A stretch of DNA of 64,000 bases from Stenotrophomonas rhizophila (GTDB lineage: Bacteria > Pseudomonadota > Gammaproteobacteria > Xanthomonadales > Xanthomonadaceae). Made by a program: the position numbers and the translations under genes. Shown piece by piece: positions 27,471 to 36,916 of this stretch (position 1 is the stretch's first letter; the number at the start of each line of letters is the position of its first letter). The notes beneath the pieces are model-generated. The model made no database searches, was not told the origin of the DNA, and worked only from the letters and a program-made list of their open reading frames with translations. The stretch covers positions 97,521 to 161,520 of the forward strand of contig NZ_JACWUO010000009.1 in assembly GCF_020857975.1 (NCBI RefSeq), given 5' to 3'.

Positions 27471-29702
27471 TCAATACAGGTCCGTCGGATCCACATCCAG
27501 CGACCAGCGCACCTTGCGCGCCTGCGGCAGTGCATGGATCTGCGGGGTGATCTGGTCGAGCACGGCATGCAGCGGGCGCCGCGAGGGCGCCGACAGCAGC
27601 AGCTGGGTGCGCTGGTAGCCGGCGCGGCGCGGCATCGGTGCCGGCATCGGACCGTAGCGTTCCACCGCGGCATCCTCGGCGATCAGCGCGCGCACCGCGG
27701 CGAGCATGGCATTGGCATGCTCCACCTGCTGGGCTTCGGCGCGCAGCAGGGCCAGGTGCGCGAACGGCGGGAAGCCGGCCGCTTCGCGCTGCTGCAGTTC
27801 GGCCTCGGCGAAGGCGTGGTAGCCGCCGTTGACCAGGGTCTCCAGCAGCGGATGGCCGGGGTGGTGGGTCTGCAGCCAGACCTCGCCGGGGTCGGTGGCG
27901 CGGCCGGCGCGGCCGGCGACCTGGATCAACTGCTGGGCCAGTTTCTCGCTGGCGCGGAAATCGGCCGAGAACAGCCCTTCGTCGATCCCCACCACCACCA
28001 CCAGGGTCAGCTTGGGCAAGTCGTGGCCCTTGGCCAGGATCTGCGTGCCGACCAGGATGCCGGCGCGGTCGCCCAGCGCGGCCAGCTGGGTTTCCAGCGC
28101 GTCGCGGCGGTGGGTGGTGCCGCGGTCGATGCGGATCACCGGATAGTCGGCGAACGCCTGCAGCAGATGTTCTTCCAGCCGTTCGGTGCCGATCCCCTGC
28201 GGTTGCAGGGCCAGGCTGCCGCAATCGGGGCAGGCCAGCGGGGCCGATTGGCGCGCGCCGCAGTGATGGCATTGCAGGCGGCGGCCGCCGGCGTGCACGG
28301 TCATCGGCGCATCGCAGCGTTGGCAGGGCGCGGTCCAGCCGCAGTCGTGGCACAGCAGCACCGGCGCATAGCCACGGCGGTTCTTGAATACCAGCACCTG
28401 GTGGCCGGCCTGCAGGTGGTCGGCGATGCCCTGCAGCACTTCCGGCGACAGCCCGTCGCGCAGCGGCCGCTTGCGCACATCCAGCACCCGCACCCGCGGT
28501 GGCCGCGCCTCGCCGGCGCGCACCTTCAGGCGCAGGTGGGCGTAGCGCCCGGCCTGGGCGTTGTGCAGCGATTCCAGCGACGGGGTGGCACTGCCCAGCA
28601 CCACCGGCACGCCCAGGGCCTTGGCCCGCACCAGCGCGAAGTCGCGCGCGTGGTAGCGGATGCCGTCCTGCTGCTTGTAGCTGCCATCGTGTTCTTCATC
28701 GACCACGATCAGCCCGGCATTGGGCAGCGGGGTGAACACCGCCGAACGCGTGCCGACGATCACCTGGGCCTCGCCACGCGCCGCCGCCGCCCAGACCCGT
28801 GCGCGCTCGTTGTCATTCAAGCCCGAATGCAGCACATGCACGGGAATGCCCAGGCGGTTGCGGAAGCGCGACAGGGTCTGCGGGGTCAGCCCGATCTCCG
28901 GCACCAGCACCAGTGCCTGGCGGCCGCGCGCCAGGCAGGCCACGATCGCCTGCAGGTAGACCTCGGTCTTGCCGCTGCCGGTCACGCCATCGAGCAGCAG
29001 CGCGGCGAAGCCGTCGGTGGCGGTGATCGCCGCGATGGCGGCGGCTTGTTCTGGATGGGGGACCGGGCCCGGCCGGGTGCTGGGCGGCCCGGCCTGGTGT
29101 TCCAGCGCGACCCGTTCGACCAGCCCGCGCTTGGCCAGCGCCCGCGCGGCGGTACGCCAGTCGTCGATCACCCCATCCAACTGGTCCTCCTCGACCACGC
29201 CCTCGGCCAGGCAGGTGGCCAGCCGCTGCGGGCGGGTGCCGGCGCGCAGGCGGGTGCCCGGGTCGCGCCCGGCGGCAGTCAGCTGCCAGCCCCAGCGGTG
29301 GGTGTCGGGCAAGGCCTCGCCGCGGCGCAGCGGCGCCGGCAGCGCGGTGCTGACCACCTCGCCGAGCGGGGCGTGGGTGTAGCGCGCCAGCCACTGCAGC
29401 GACCCCCACAGTTCGCCGGCCAGCAGCGGCTCGGTATCGATCCAGTCCAGCGCGGCGCGCAGGGTGCCGCCATCGGCGACCACCCCGATATCGGCGACCA
29501 CGCCGACCAGTTCGCGCGCGCCGAACGGCACCCGCACCCGGCGCCCGACCATGCCCGGGTGCGGAGCTTGGCCCGGCGGCGGGGCGTAGTCGAACCACTG
29601 CGGCAGCGGGACCGGCAGGGCGACGCGCAGGGTCGGCGCATTCAGCAGGGGCGCGGGGCCGCCGCTGAGCGACAGGAGAGGGGCCGGATCGGAGCTGGGC
29701 AT
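27471..29702 (-). CDS. priA: Primosomal protein N' (replication restart helicase PriA)
   Basis: The product is 743 aa. An N-terminal DNA-binding domain recognises 3' ends (ALPVPLPQWFDYAPP). The superfamily 2 helicase core has GVTGSGKT at 239-246 and the DEEH box in VVDEEHDGSYKQ. Eight zinc-binding cysteines lie between the helicase lobes (CHDCGW, CQRC, CHHCG, CPDCG). It reloads the replisome at stalled forks. The ATG at 29702 has no clear ribosome site. The 439 bp upstream holds an inverted pair of DnaA boxes. Confidence 0.96.
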   Translation of the reverse strand: MPSSDPAPLLSLSGGPAPLLNAPTLRVALPVPLPQWFDYAPPPGQAPHPGMVGRRVRVPFGARELVGVVADIGVVADGGTLRAALDWIDTEPLLAGELWGSLQWLARYTHAPLGEVVSTALPAPLRRGEALPDTHRWGWQLTAAGRDPGTRLRAGTRPQRLATCLAEGVVEEDQLDGVIDDWRTAARALAKRGLVERVALEHQAGPPSTRPGPVPHPEQAAAIAAITATDGFAALLLDGVTGSGKTEVYLQAIVACLARGRQALVLVPEIGLTPQTLSRFRNRLGIPVHVLHSGLNDNERARVWAAAARGEAQVIVGTRSAVFTPLPNAGLIVVDEEHDGSYKQQDGIRYHARDFALVRAKALGVPVVLGSATPSLESLHNAQAGRYAHLRLKVRAGEARPPRVRVLDVRKRPLRDGLSPEVLQGIADHLQAGHQVLVFKNRRGYAPVLLCHDCGWTAPCQRCDAPMTVHAGGRRLQCHHCGARQSAPLACPDCGSLALQPQGIGTERLEEHLLQAFADYPVIRIDRGTTHRRDALETQLAALGDRAGILVGTQILAKGHDLPKLTLVVVVGIDEGLFSADFRASEKLAQQLIQVAGRAGRATDPGEVWLQTHHPGHPLLETLVNGGYHAFAEAELQQREAAGFPPFAHLALLRAEAQQVEHANAMLAAVRALIAEDAAVERYGPMPAPMPRRAGYQRTQLLLSAPSRRPLHAVLDQITPQIHALPQARKVRWSLDVDPTDLY

Positions 29703-30140
29703 CGGACCAGTGTAGCGGTCCGACCGGACCCGGGTGGCGCCTCTGCAGGGCGGCCCGGCGCGGGGTGGAGCAACCTAAATCGCACCTAAATATAGGTTCT
29801 GATGGGAGATTCAGGCTTATCCACATCTTCTGTGGATAAGTCTGTGCGCCACTCTCGATCCGCGGGCGCTGGGTCAGGAAGTTCCGACCTTTGGCTCAAC
29901 TTGGTCAAAAAATCGCCACACAACAATGTTCAATAAAAACAAATGGATAGCTGTGAAACAAAGTTGAAACACGGCGGCGGGGCAGTACAACCGGGGTTGC
30001 CCAGCGGTTTTTCTTGATGCTGTGCACAACCTGCGCCCGTTGCAGCCCCATCGGCAGGTGCCGGCCTTCACGCGCGGCCTACATCGGCATGCCCGGCAGG
30101 CAATGCAATCGCTATCATTTCCGCACTTGATGGAGTTGCT
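29703..30140. other. AT-richer intergenic region between divergent priA and the sigma-like gene
   Basis: This gap contains ACCTAAAT repeats with an inverted ATAGGTT (29771-29797), an inverted DnaA-box pair (29817-29839) and a locally AT-rich stretch (about 29900-29970). A weaker box-like TGTGCACAA lies at 30021-30029. No ORF is supported. It presumably holds the promoters of both divergent genes. Confidence 0.6.
29817..29839. promoter_or_regulatory. Inverted pair of consensus DnaA boxes
   Basis: TTATCCACA (29817-29825) and TGTGGATAA (29831-29839) are both perfect consensus boxes, facing each other across five bases. They lie about 115 bp upstream of priA. DnaA control of priA or titration of DnaA is possible. 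The pair could also act as a hairpin in RNA. Confidence 0.55.
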
Positions 30141-31133
30141 ATGACGGCTGCGACCGCCCCCGTTTCCTCTACCGCAGCCGGCGCGCTGTCGGCGTTCCTG
30201 CGTGGCGTTGAGCGCCGTGCCCTGGTGGTGGCCGAGCTGCAATGCGGCGACCCGACCGTGGCCGAACAGGCCCTGGTCGCGGTGATGCGGGCCTTTGCCG
30301 GAATCGCCAGCGACGTGCCGATGGCGCAATGGCCGGACCGTTTCTGGATCCTGCTGGCACACCGCAACCCGATCCGCAGCCCGGCCGCCGGCGGCCAGTG
30401 GCCGCCGGAACTGGCGCACCTGCCGGCGCTGGCGCCGCCGGCCCGGCTGGCCCTGCTGCTGCGTATCGGCGGCGGCCTGGACGAGGCGGCCGCCGCGCAG
30501 ATCCTGGACCTGCCGGTGGCCGACTACCAGCAGGCACTGGCCGAAGCCTGTCCCCGCGATGCCCACGGGCAGCCCGATGCCGGCCGCTGGCGCGCGCTGG
30601 CCGAACAGGTGCAGCAGCGCCTGCGCGAGCTGCCGCTGGCGCGCCTGCAGCGCCTGCAGCAACCGGTTGCCGCGACGGCGGCGGCGCCCGATGCCGCGTC
30701 CTGGCGGACCCCGGCCCGGACCGCGGCCACGTCGGCCCGGCCCCGTCGACGCGGGCGCGGCCTGCCCTGGAAGGGGATGTTGATCGTGCTGGCCACCGCC
30801 GGCGTGCTGCTGGGCGGGGCGGCGTGGTGGAAGCATGCGCGCGACGGTGCCGGCCCGGCCGCCAGCGTGCCTGAGGGCGCCGTTGGCGATGCCGGCCCGG
30901 TGCAGGTGGAGCGCCTCCCGGCCGAAGACCTGCCGGTGACTGCCCCGGCCGACCCGGCGCATGCCGCCAGCGATGCGGCGATGCTGGCCGACCCCGAGCT
31001 GGGGCTGGCCCGCGATGCCGACCTGTATGCCTGGTTCGCCGCCGGCGGGCCGGTGCCGGTGGATGAATCGCAACCGCAGCCCAGCCGCCCCGAACCCGCC
31101 GCCGCCGGCCTGGAGACCACCGCCGATGAGTAA
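30141..31133 (+). CDS. Sigma-factor-like protein with a membrane anchor
   Basis: The product is 330 aa. Residues 1 to about 165 resemble a degenerate sigma-70/ECF protein: helices around QALVAVMRAFAGIA and WPDRFWILLAHRN, then a region-4-like stretch ALAPPARLALLLRIGGGLDE...AAQILDLPVADYQQAL. An Arg-rich segment (RPRRRGRGLPWKG) precedes one membrane helix near residues 213-228. The last 100 residues are acidic, proline/alanine-rich and probably periplasmic. GGAG lies five bases before the ATG. It overlaps the DUF3106 gene by eight bases. Whether it binds RNA polymerase is unknown; it might act as a membrane-tethered regulator. Confidence 0.6.
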   Translation: MTAATAPVSSTAAGALSAFLRGVERRALVVAELQCGDPTVAEQALVAVMRAFAGIASDVPMAQWPDRFWILLAHRNPIRSPAAGGQWPPELAHLPALAPPARLALLLRIGGGLDEAAAAQILDLPVADYQQALAEACPRDAHGQPDAGRWRALAEQVQQRLRELPLARLQRLQQPVAATAAAPDAASWRTPARTAATSARPRRRGRGLPWKGMLIVLATAGVLLGGAAWWKHARDGAGPAASVPEGAVGDAGPVQVERLPAEDLPVTAPADPAHAASDAAMLADPELGLARDADLYAWFAAGGPVPVDESQPQPSRPEPAAAGLETTADE

Positions 31134-31698
31134 GCCGCTGCTGCTGGCCCTCGGCCTGGGCATGACGCTGGCCGCGCACGCTGCCCCCGAATCGGTGGCG
31201 CTGCCGCTGCCGGTAGCGCAGGGCGCTGCGCCGGCACCGGCCGGGGTGCCGGCGATGCCGACCACGCCGGCGGCGCTGGACCCGGCCCAGCTGGCCGACC
31301 TGCGCCACCGCTATGCCCTCTGGCAGGCCCTGCCCGCCGCCGAACGCGCCGCCGTGCACGCCGCCGCGCAGCGCATGGCGGCCTTGCCACCGGCCCGGCA
31401 GCAGGCCCTGCGTGAGCAGTTCGCCAGCCAGGACCAGCGCTTCCGCGCCGGCTGGTTGCTGGGCCCGCAGCTGGGCCAATGGTTCCCCAAGCTGCAGGGC
31501 CTGTTCGGTTACCTGCCGGCCGGGCAGCGCGATGCGGCGCTGGCCAGCCTGCGCCAGCTCAACATCGACCAGCTGGCCCAGCTCAGCCTGGTTGCCCAGC
31601 GCACGCCGCCGCAGGAACGCGACCAGGTGCGCAGCCAGTTCCTGGCCCTGGCGCCGGGCGCACGCGATGCGTGGTTGAAGGAGCACGTGGGGCACTGA
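31126..31698 (+). CDS. Exported DUF3106 protein
   Basis: The product is 190 aa with a signal peptide (LLALGLGMTLAAHA). The mature part is helical, with repeated segments typical of DUF3106: YALWQALPAAERAAV, MAALPPARQQALREQF and LAPGARDAWLKEHVG. The family's function is unknown. Its ATG lies inside the end of the sigma-like gene (ATGAGTAA), so the two are translated together. This suggests a periplasmic partner or sensor for the membrane sigma-like protein. Confidence 0.75.
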   Translation: MSKPLLLALGLGMTLAAHAAPESVALPLPVAQGAAPAPAGVPAMPTTPAALDPAQLADLRHRYALWQALPAAERAAVHAAAQRMAALPPARQQALREQFASQDQRFRAGWLLGPQLGQWFPKLQGLFGYLPAGQRDAALASLRQLNIDQLAQLSLVAQRTPPQERDQVRSQFLALAPGARDAWLKEHVGH

Positions 31699-31862
31699 CC
31701 GCCGGCATCGGCGCAGGGTGACGCCGGCCACAGATCGCCTGCGCCAGCCGGCGGTATTCACCCGCGATCCTGGGTTTGCCCATGCCGCACGCGTAAGATG
31801 GCGCACCGCAACCCGGTGCCTGTGCCCTCCGCGCGCAACCGCAGTTGCCGTTCGTGATCCCG

Positions 31863-33260
31863 ATGTCCACCGTTACTCCCTCGCCGCGCCTTTCCCAGGA
31901 AGTGCGCGCCACCGGTCTGCTGGCGCTGCCGCTGGTCCTGGGCCATGTCTCCACCGGCCTGATTTCCTTCGTCGACAACGTCATTGCCGGCCACCACGGC
32001 ACCCAGACGCTGGCGGCGGTCACCATCGGCACCGCGCTGCTGTGGCTGCCGATGCTGATCCCGATCGGCACCCTGATTTCGCTGACCGCCTCGGTATCGC
32101 AGCTGCATGGCGCCGGCCGCGACCGCGAGATCGGCCCGCTGTTCCGCCAGGCGCTGTGGCTGGCGCTGGGCCTGGGGCTGATCATGTTCGCCTTCCTCAG
32201 CGTAGTGCCGCCGCTGCTGCCGGCCTTCGGCATCGCCGCGGACATCGTGCCGGGCGCCACCGCGTTCCTGCATGCGGTGCGCTGGGGCGGGCCGGCGCTG
32301 ACCCTGTACTTCTGCATGCGCTACCTCAGCGAAGGCATGCACTGGACGCTGCCGACCATGATCCTGGGCTTCGGCGGCCTGCTCATCCTGGCGCCGCTGG
32401 GTTACGTGCTGTGCTACGGCAAGTTCGGTTTCCCGGAAATGGGCGCCGAAGGGCTGGGCATCGCCTCGGCGACGATGATGTGGATCCAGGCGCTGTGCTT
32501 TGCCGGCTACCTGTGGACGACCAAGCGCTTCGCCCACCTGCAGCTGTTCTCGCACTTCGAGCTGCCGCGCTGGTCGGCGATCTGGGACCTGCTGCGTACC
32601 GGCCTGCCGATCGGCATCACCGTGCTGATGGAGGGCGGCTTGTTCATCGTCACCGCGCTGCTGATCGGGCGGCTGGGCGCGACCGAAGCGGCCTCGCACC
32701 AGATCGCCATCAACGTGGCCCAGCTGTGCTTCATGATCCCGATGGGCGTGGCCGAGGCCACCACCGTGCGCGTGGGCCATGCGGTCGGCCGCGGCAACGG
32801 CCTGGGCGTGCGCCGCGCGGCGATCGCCGGGCTGCTGATCATCCTCGGCACCCAGACCCTGTCGGCGCTGGTGCTGCTGCTGGGCCATGACGCCATCGTC
32901 GGGGTGTATACCGCCGACCTGGGCGTGGCCGCGCTGGCCTCCACGCTGCTGCTGTATGCCGCCGCGTTCCAGTTCCCGGACGGCATCCAGGTGCTGTCGG
33001 CCGGCGCGCTGCGCGGGCTGAAGGACACCCGCGTGCCGATGTTCATCGCCATGTTCTCCTATTGGGGCCTGGGCATGCCGCTTGGCGCCGGGCTGGGACT
33101 GGGGCTGGGCATGGGCCCGCAGGGCATGTGGCTGGGCCTGATCCTGGGCCTGACCGCCGCGGCGATCCTGATGGCCTGGCGGTTGCGCGTCAGCGCCCGC
33201 CGTGTCGCAACCACCCCCGACGCCGACGGTGCCGAACCGCACCGCCTGACGACCCCCTGA
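31863..33260 (+). CDS. MATE-family efflux transporter (NorM-like)
   Basis: The product is 465 aa with twelve predicted membrane spans in two homologous halves. Typical motifs are ATGLLALPLVLGHVSTGL (given as parts LLALPLV and FVDNVIAG), GRLGATEAASHQIAINV and LKDTRVPM. MATE pumps export cationic drugs or metabolites using Na+ or H+. I choose the ATG at 31863; a TTG six codons upstream is open but less likely. The gene is probably single. Confidence 0.93.
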   Translation: MSTVTPSPRLSQEVRATGLLALPLVLGHVSTGLISFVDNVIAGHHGTQTLAAVTIGTALLWLPMLIPIGTLISLTASVSQLHGAGRDREIGPLFRQALWLALGLGLIMFAFLSVVPPLLPAFGIAADIVPGATAFLHAVRWGGPALTLYFCMRYLSEGMHWTLPTMILGFGGLLILAPLGYVLCYGKFGFPEMGAEGLGIASATMMWIQALCFAGYLWTTKRFAHLQLFSHFELPRWSAIWDLLRTGLPIGITVLMEGGLFIVTALLIGRLGATEAASHQIAINVAQLCFMIPMGVAEATTVRVGHAVGRGNGLGVRRAAIAGLLIILGTQTLSALVLLLGHDAIVGVYTADLGVAALASTLLLYAAAFQFPDGIQVLSAGALRGLKDTRVPMFIAMFSYWGLGMPLGAGLGLGLGMGPQGMWLGLILGLTAAAILMAWRLRVSARRVATTPDADGAEPHRLTTP

Positions 33261-33334
33261 CTTGTGTCCGATGCCGGCCCGCCCGGCAGCGGCTATGCTG
33301 GCACCACGGCAAGAAGCCAATTGGAGTTTCCCCC

Positions 33335-35239
33335 ATGAACCAACCCGCGCGTCGCAATCCTGTCGCCAGCTTCTTCATCGCGCTGTGGGATGTGATGAAC
33401 TTTACCCGCAGGCTGATCCTCAACCTGATGTTCTTCGGCCTGCTGTTGCTGGTGCTGATCCTGTTCGTGGTGGCGATGGGCAAGGGCGCCAGCGCGGGCA
33501 CCTCGCTGCAGGAGCGCACCACGCTGGTGATCGCGCCGGAAGGGCGGCTGGTCGAGCAGTACAGCGCCGATCCGGTCAGCCGCGCGCTGTCCAAGGCCGT
33601 GGGCGACAACAGCGCCGAGGAAGTGCAGCTGCGCGACCTGATCCGTGCGATCGAAGCGGCGCGCGATGACAAGAAGATCGAGCGAGTGGTGCTGGAACTG
33701 GACAAGCTGCAGCCCAGCGGCTTCGCCTCGATGCGCGAAGTGGTGGCCGCGTTGCAGGGCCTGCGCGCTTCCGGCAAGCAGGTCGTGGCGTTCAGCGAGA
33801 ACATGAGCCAGTCGCAGTACCTGCTGGCCGCGCAGGCCAACGAGGTCTACCTGGACCCGATGGGCGGTGTGGTGCTGGAGGGCCTGGGCCGTTACCGCCA
33901 GTATTTCCGCGCCGGCCTGCAGGACAAGCTGGGCGTGGACGTGCACCTGTTCAAGGTGGGCGAGTACAAGTCCGCCGCCGAGCCGTACGTGCTCGACGCC
34001 GCCTCGGCGCAGGCCAAGGAAGCGGACCTGTTCTGGATGAACGATGTGTGGCAGCGCTACCTGGGCGACATCGCCAAGGCCCGCAAGCTGGACGCCGCGC
34101 AGCTGGGCGCCGGCATCGACACCATGCCCGAGGGCATTGCCGCCGCCGGTGGCGACCTGGCCAAGTTCGCCCTGCAGCAGAAGCTGGTGGACGGCCTGAA
34201 GACCCGCGAGGAAGTCGAGGACCTGCTCGCCGACCGTGGCGTGGCCGATGAAGACGCCGACGGCGGTTTCCGCAGCGTCGACCTGGATGCCTACCTGTCG
34301 GTGCTCGATACCCGCCGTTCGCCGGTGGATTCGCGTCCGCAGGTGGCGGTGATCGTGGCCGCCGGCGAAATCGCCGGTGGCGACCTGCCGGCCGGTCGTA
34401 TCGGTGGCGTGTCGACCTCGGCGCTGCTGCGCGAAGCGCGCGACGACAAGGACGTGAAGGCGGTGGTGCTGCGGGTGGATTCGCCGGGCGGCGAAGTATT
34501 CGCCTCCGAGCAGATCCGCCGCGAAGTGGTGGCGCTGAAGGCCGCCGGTAAGCCGGTGGTGGTGTCGATGGGCGATCTGGCCGCCTCCGGTGGTTACTGG
34601 ATCAGCATGAACGCCGACCGCATCTATGCCGACCCCTCGACCATCACCGGTTCGATCGGCATCTTCGGCATGATCCCGAACGTGGCCCGTTCGCTGGACA
34701 AGATCGGCGTGCACACCGACGGCGTGGGCACTACCCGCTTCGCCGGCGCCTTCGACATCACCCGCCCGATGGACCCGGCCGTAGGCCAGGTGATCCAGTC
34801 GGTGATCAACAAGGGCTACGCCGATTTCACCGGCAAGGTCGCCGATGCGCGCAACAAGCCGGTCGAAGCGGTCGATGAAGTGGCCCGCGGCCGCGTGTGG
34901 AGCGGTGCGCAGGCCAGGGAGCGCGGCCTGGTGGACGAATTCGGTGGGCTCAAGGCGGCCGTCGCCGATGCGGCCAAGCGCGCCAAGCTGGGCGATGTCG
35001 ACAAGGTCCGCGTGCGTTACATCGAGAAGGCGGCCACGCCGTTCGCGCAGTTCATGAGCGGCTTTGCCGGCAGCCGTGCCGGTGCCTGGATGCTGGGCGA
35101 ATCGGGCATGGCACGGCTGATGCTGGCCCGCTCGATGCCCGAGCTGGACACCCAGCTGCGCTTCGTCGAAGACGCCGCCCGCGACCCGCGCAGCAGCGCC
35201 CCGGTCAAGGCGCTGGCCTATTGCTTCTGCGGGTTCTGA
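33335..35239 (+). CDS. sppA: Signal peptide peptidase SppA, 67K type
   Basis: The product is 634 aa, the long two-domain form. One membrane anchor is near residues 27-48. The catalytic lysine is Lys212 (VGEYKSAAEP) in the first half. The nucleophile is Ser418 (LAASGGYW) in the second, close to the E. coli positions. It degrades cleaved signal peptides in the inner membrane, facing the periplasm. TTGGAG precedes the ATG and an intrinsic terminator follows within 20 bp, so it is transcribed alone or with the MATE gene. Confidence 0.95.
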   Translation: MNQPARRNPVASFFIALWDVMNFTRRLILNLMFFGLLLLVLILFVVAMGKGASAGTSLQERTTLVIAPEGRLVEQYSADPVSRALSKAVGDNSAEEVQLRDLIRAIEAARDDKKIERVVLELDKLQPSGFASMREVVAALQGLRASGKQVVAFSENMSQSQYLLAAQANEVYLDPMGGVVLEGLGRYRQYFRAGLQDKLGVDVHLFKVGEYKSAAEPYVLDAASAQAKEADLFWMNDVWQRYLGDIAKARKLDAAQLGAGIDTMPEGIAAAGGDLAKFALQQKLVDGLKTREEVEDLLADRGVADEDADGGFRSVDLDAYLSVLDTRRSPVDSRPQVAVIVAAGEIAGGDLPAGRIGGVSTSALLREARDDKDVKAVVLRVDSPGGEVFASEQIRREVVALKAAGKPVVVSMGDLAASGGYWISMNADRIYADPSTITGSIGIFGMIPNVARSLDKIGVHTDGVGTTRFAGAFDITRPMDPAVGQVIQSVINKGYADFTGKVADARNKPVEAVDEVARGRVWSGAQARERGLVDEFGGLKAAVADAAKRAKLGDVDKVRVRYIEKAATPFAQFMSGFAGSRAGAWMLGESGMARLMLARSMPELDTQLRFVEDAARDPRSSAPVKALAYCFCGF

Positions 35240-35257
35240 CGGCGGCATGAAACAGGA

Positions 35258-35286
35258 AAAAGCCCGGCGCAAGCCGGGCTTTTTTG
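35258..35286 (+). terminator. Intrinsic terminator after sppA
   Basis: AAAGCCCGGC, loop GCAA and GCCGGGCTTT are followed by further T's. It has a strong GC stem with A/T flanks. Confidence 0.92.
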
Positions 35287-35535
35287 TGCCTCGCCGCGGG
35301 TTCAACGTTGGTGGGATGCAGGCCCTTGCGATGTCCCGGCTACGAATGCCTGTGCCGCGCTGCGCGCGGTCGTCACGCTGACCGCCATGCCCGGGTAACG
35401 CGGCAGAAGAAAGGCGCGTGGCGACGCGTCCATCCCCGTCGCGCGTCATTCCCTCATACGGCGCGGCGTGGATCTCCCTCATGCTCCGTGCATCCTGGCA
35501 CGGTTGATGATCCCATCGGGAATTGCTCATGCGCC

Positions 35536-35607
35536 GTAGATCCACGCCATGCGTGGATGCTCTTTGCGATCAGATACCGCGCGCAGCCACCCGTGGGGTG
35601 GCTCTAC
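35536..35607. repeat. Facing pair of GTAG-type (SMAG) palindromes
   Basis: GTAG (35536-35539) with ATCCACGC, CAT, GCGTGGAT (35540-35558) faces AGCCACCC, GTG, GGGTGGCT (35585-35603) with CTAC (35604-35607). The CTA of the second gives the TAG stop of the minus-strand lipoprotein gene. The rest of 35290-35535 shows only imperfect hairpins and no supportable gene. Confidence 0.75.
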
Positions 35608-35813
35608 CGTTCCGCTTCGTCGGCCGCGCGGGTATCCGGCGCCTTTTCCAGGGTTTCGCGCGCGGCCTTGGCCTTGTCCAACGGCTGCTGCATGGCGTCG
35701 CGCAGCGCCCCGGCCTGCGGTTCCGGCGGTTTGTCCGGTGCCGGCGGCACCGGGCGGTTGCAGCCGGCCAACGCCAGCAAGGTGGCCAGTGGCAGGACAG
35801 CTCGGATGTTCAT
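35604..35813 (-). CDS. Small lipoprotein, 69 aa
   Basis: The ATG at 35813 has GGAG six bases upstream. The peptide has a lipoprotein signal with lipobox LALAGC, so Cys18 would be lipidated. A proline-rich spacer (PVPPAPDKPPEPQ) and an amphipathic helix (DAMQQPLDKAKAARETLEKA) follow, a layout like small envelope lipoproteins. The function is unknown. The stop codon TAG comes from the foot of a SMAG repeat. Confidence 0.72.
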   Translation of the reverse strand: MNIRAVLPLATLLALAGCNRPVPPAPDKPPEPQAGALRDAMQQPLDKAKAARETLEKAPDTRAADEAER

Positions 35814-35988
35814 GGCGCGCTCCTCGATGGGCCGGGGAGCGCAGTTTCGCACCGTTGCGCCAGCCGGTGTGTGATGGGCGCAACGGCCGTGGCCGACCCG
35901 GCGCGGGCGCTGCGCTATCCTGACCTTCGCGTGGCGCATGGTGTGCCGCGCAGCACCACGGGGCCGGGGCCCCACGCAGGAGAAGCAT

Positions 35989-36765
35989 GTGAGCGCGCAA
36001 CGTTGGCGGTTGGATGGACAGACCGCATTGATCACCGGCGCCAGTGCCGGCATCGGCCTGGCGATCGCACGGGAACTGGCCGGCCTGGGCGCCGACCTGC
36101 TGATCGTCGGCCGCGACGCCGATGCGCTGGAGATGGCCCGCGACGAGTTGACCGATGCCCATCCCGACCGCCAGATCCATGGCCTGGCCGCGGACGTGTC
36201 CGACGACGAGGACCGCCGCGAAATCCTGGACTGGGTCGAAGACCACAGCGATGGCCTGCACCTGCTGATCAACAACGCCGGCGGCAACATCAGCAAGCCG
36301 GCCACCGAATACACCGAAGACGAGTGGCGCGGGATCTTCGAGACCAACCTGTTCTCGGCCTTCGAGCTGTCGCGCTACGCGCACCCGATGCTGGCCCGGC
36401 ATGCCGCCTCGGCGATCGTCAACGTCGGCAGCGTGTCCGGCCTGACCCATGTACGCAGCGGCGCGGTGTACGGCATGACCAAGGCGGCGATGCACCAGAT
36501 GACCCGCAACCTGGCGGTGGAGTGGGCCGAGGACGGGATCCGGGTCAACGCGGTGGCGCCCTGGTACATCCGCACTCGGCGCACCTCCGGCCCGCTGTCG
36601 GACCCGGACTACTACGAGCAGGTGATCGACCGCACGCCGATGCGCCGGATCGGCGAGCCGGAGGAAGTGGCCGCCGCGGTGGCCTTCCTGTGCCTGCCGG
36701 CATCGAGCTATGTCACCGGCGAATGCATCGCGGTGGACGGCGGCTTCCTGCGCTACGGGTTCTGA
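35989..36765 (+). CDS. Short-chain dehydrogenase/reductase, tropinone-reductase-like
   Basis: The product is 258 aa from GTG 35989, with AGGAG seven bases upstream. The frame is open to 35938, but the ribosome site picks the GTG. SDR landmarks are [13 protein letters not shown] (NAD(P) binding), NNAGGN, the catalytic Ser in NVGSVSG, and YGMTKAA with the Tyr-x-x-x-Lys pair. The end [18 protein letters not shown] is typical. It reduces or oxidises an unknown carbonyl or alcohol. It faces the lipoprotein gene divergently and is followed by repeats. Confidence 0.92.
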   Translation: MSAQRWRLDGQTALITGASAGIGLAIARELAGLGADLLIVGRDADALEMARDELTDAHPDRQIHGLAADVSDDEDRREILDWVEDHSDGLHLLINNAGGNISKPATEYTEDEWRGIFETNLFSAFELSRYAHPMLARHAASAIVNVGSVSGLTHVRSGAVYGMTKAAMHQMTRNLAVEWAEDGIRVNAVAPWYIRTRRTSGPLSDPDYYEQVIDRTPMRRIGEPEEVAAAVAFLCLPASSYVTGECIAVDGGFLRYGF

Positions 36766-36838
36766 CCGCAGCGCCCGGCAGCGACCGGGCGTGGGCGCGC
36801 GGGCAGGAACCGCCTTGGTCGGCGCGGAAACGATGCCG

Positions 36839-36862
36839 GTAGCAACCGACCGTTGGTCGGTT
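36839..36862. repeat. GTAG-type (SMAG) palindrome
   Basis: GTAG at 36839-36842 is followed by AACCGACC, GTT and GGTCGGTT, a perfect eight-pair stem. It lies between two convergent genes and may end transcription. Confidence 0.7.
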
Positions 36863-36916
36863 CGTGTTGCCGGCAACCCGCGCTACCGCAGGCGCGCCAC
36901 CCGCCCCGGTTCCGCC

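Noticed and set aside
27534..29789. A 751-codon frame opposite priA
   Set aside because: PriA motifs on the minus strand are unambiguous; the plus translation has no features.
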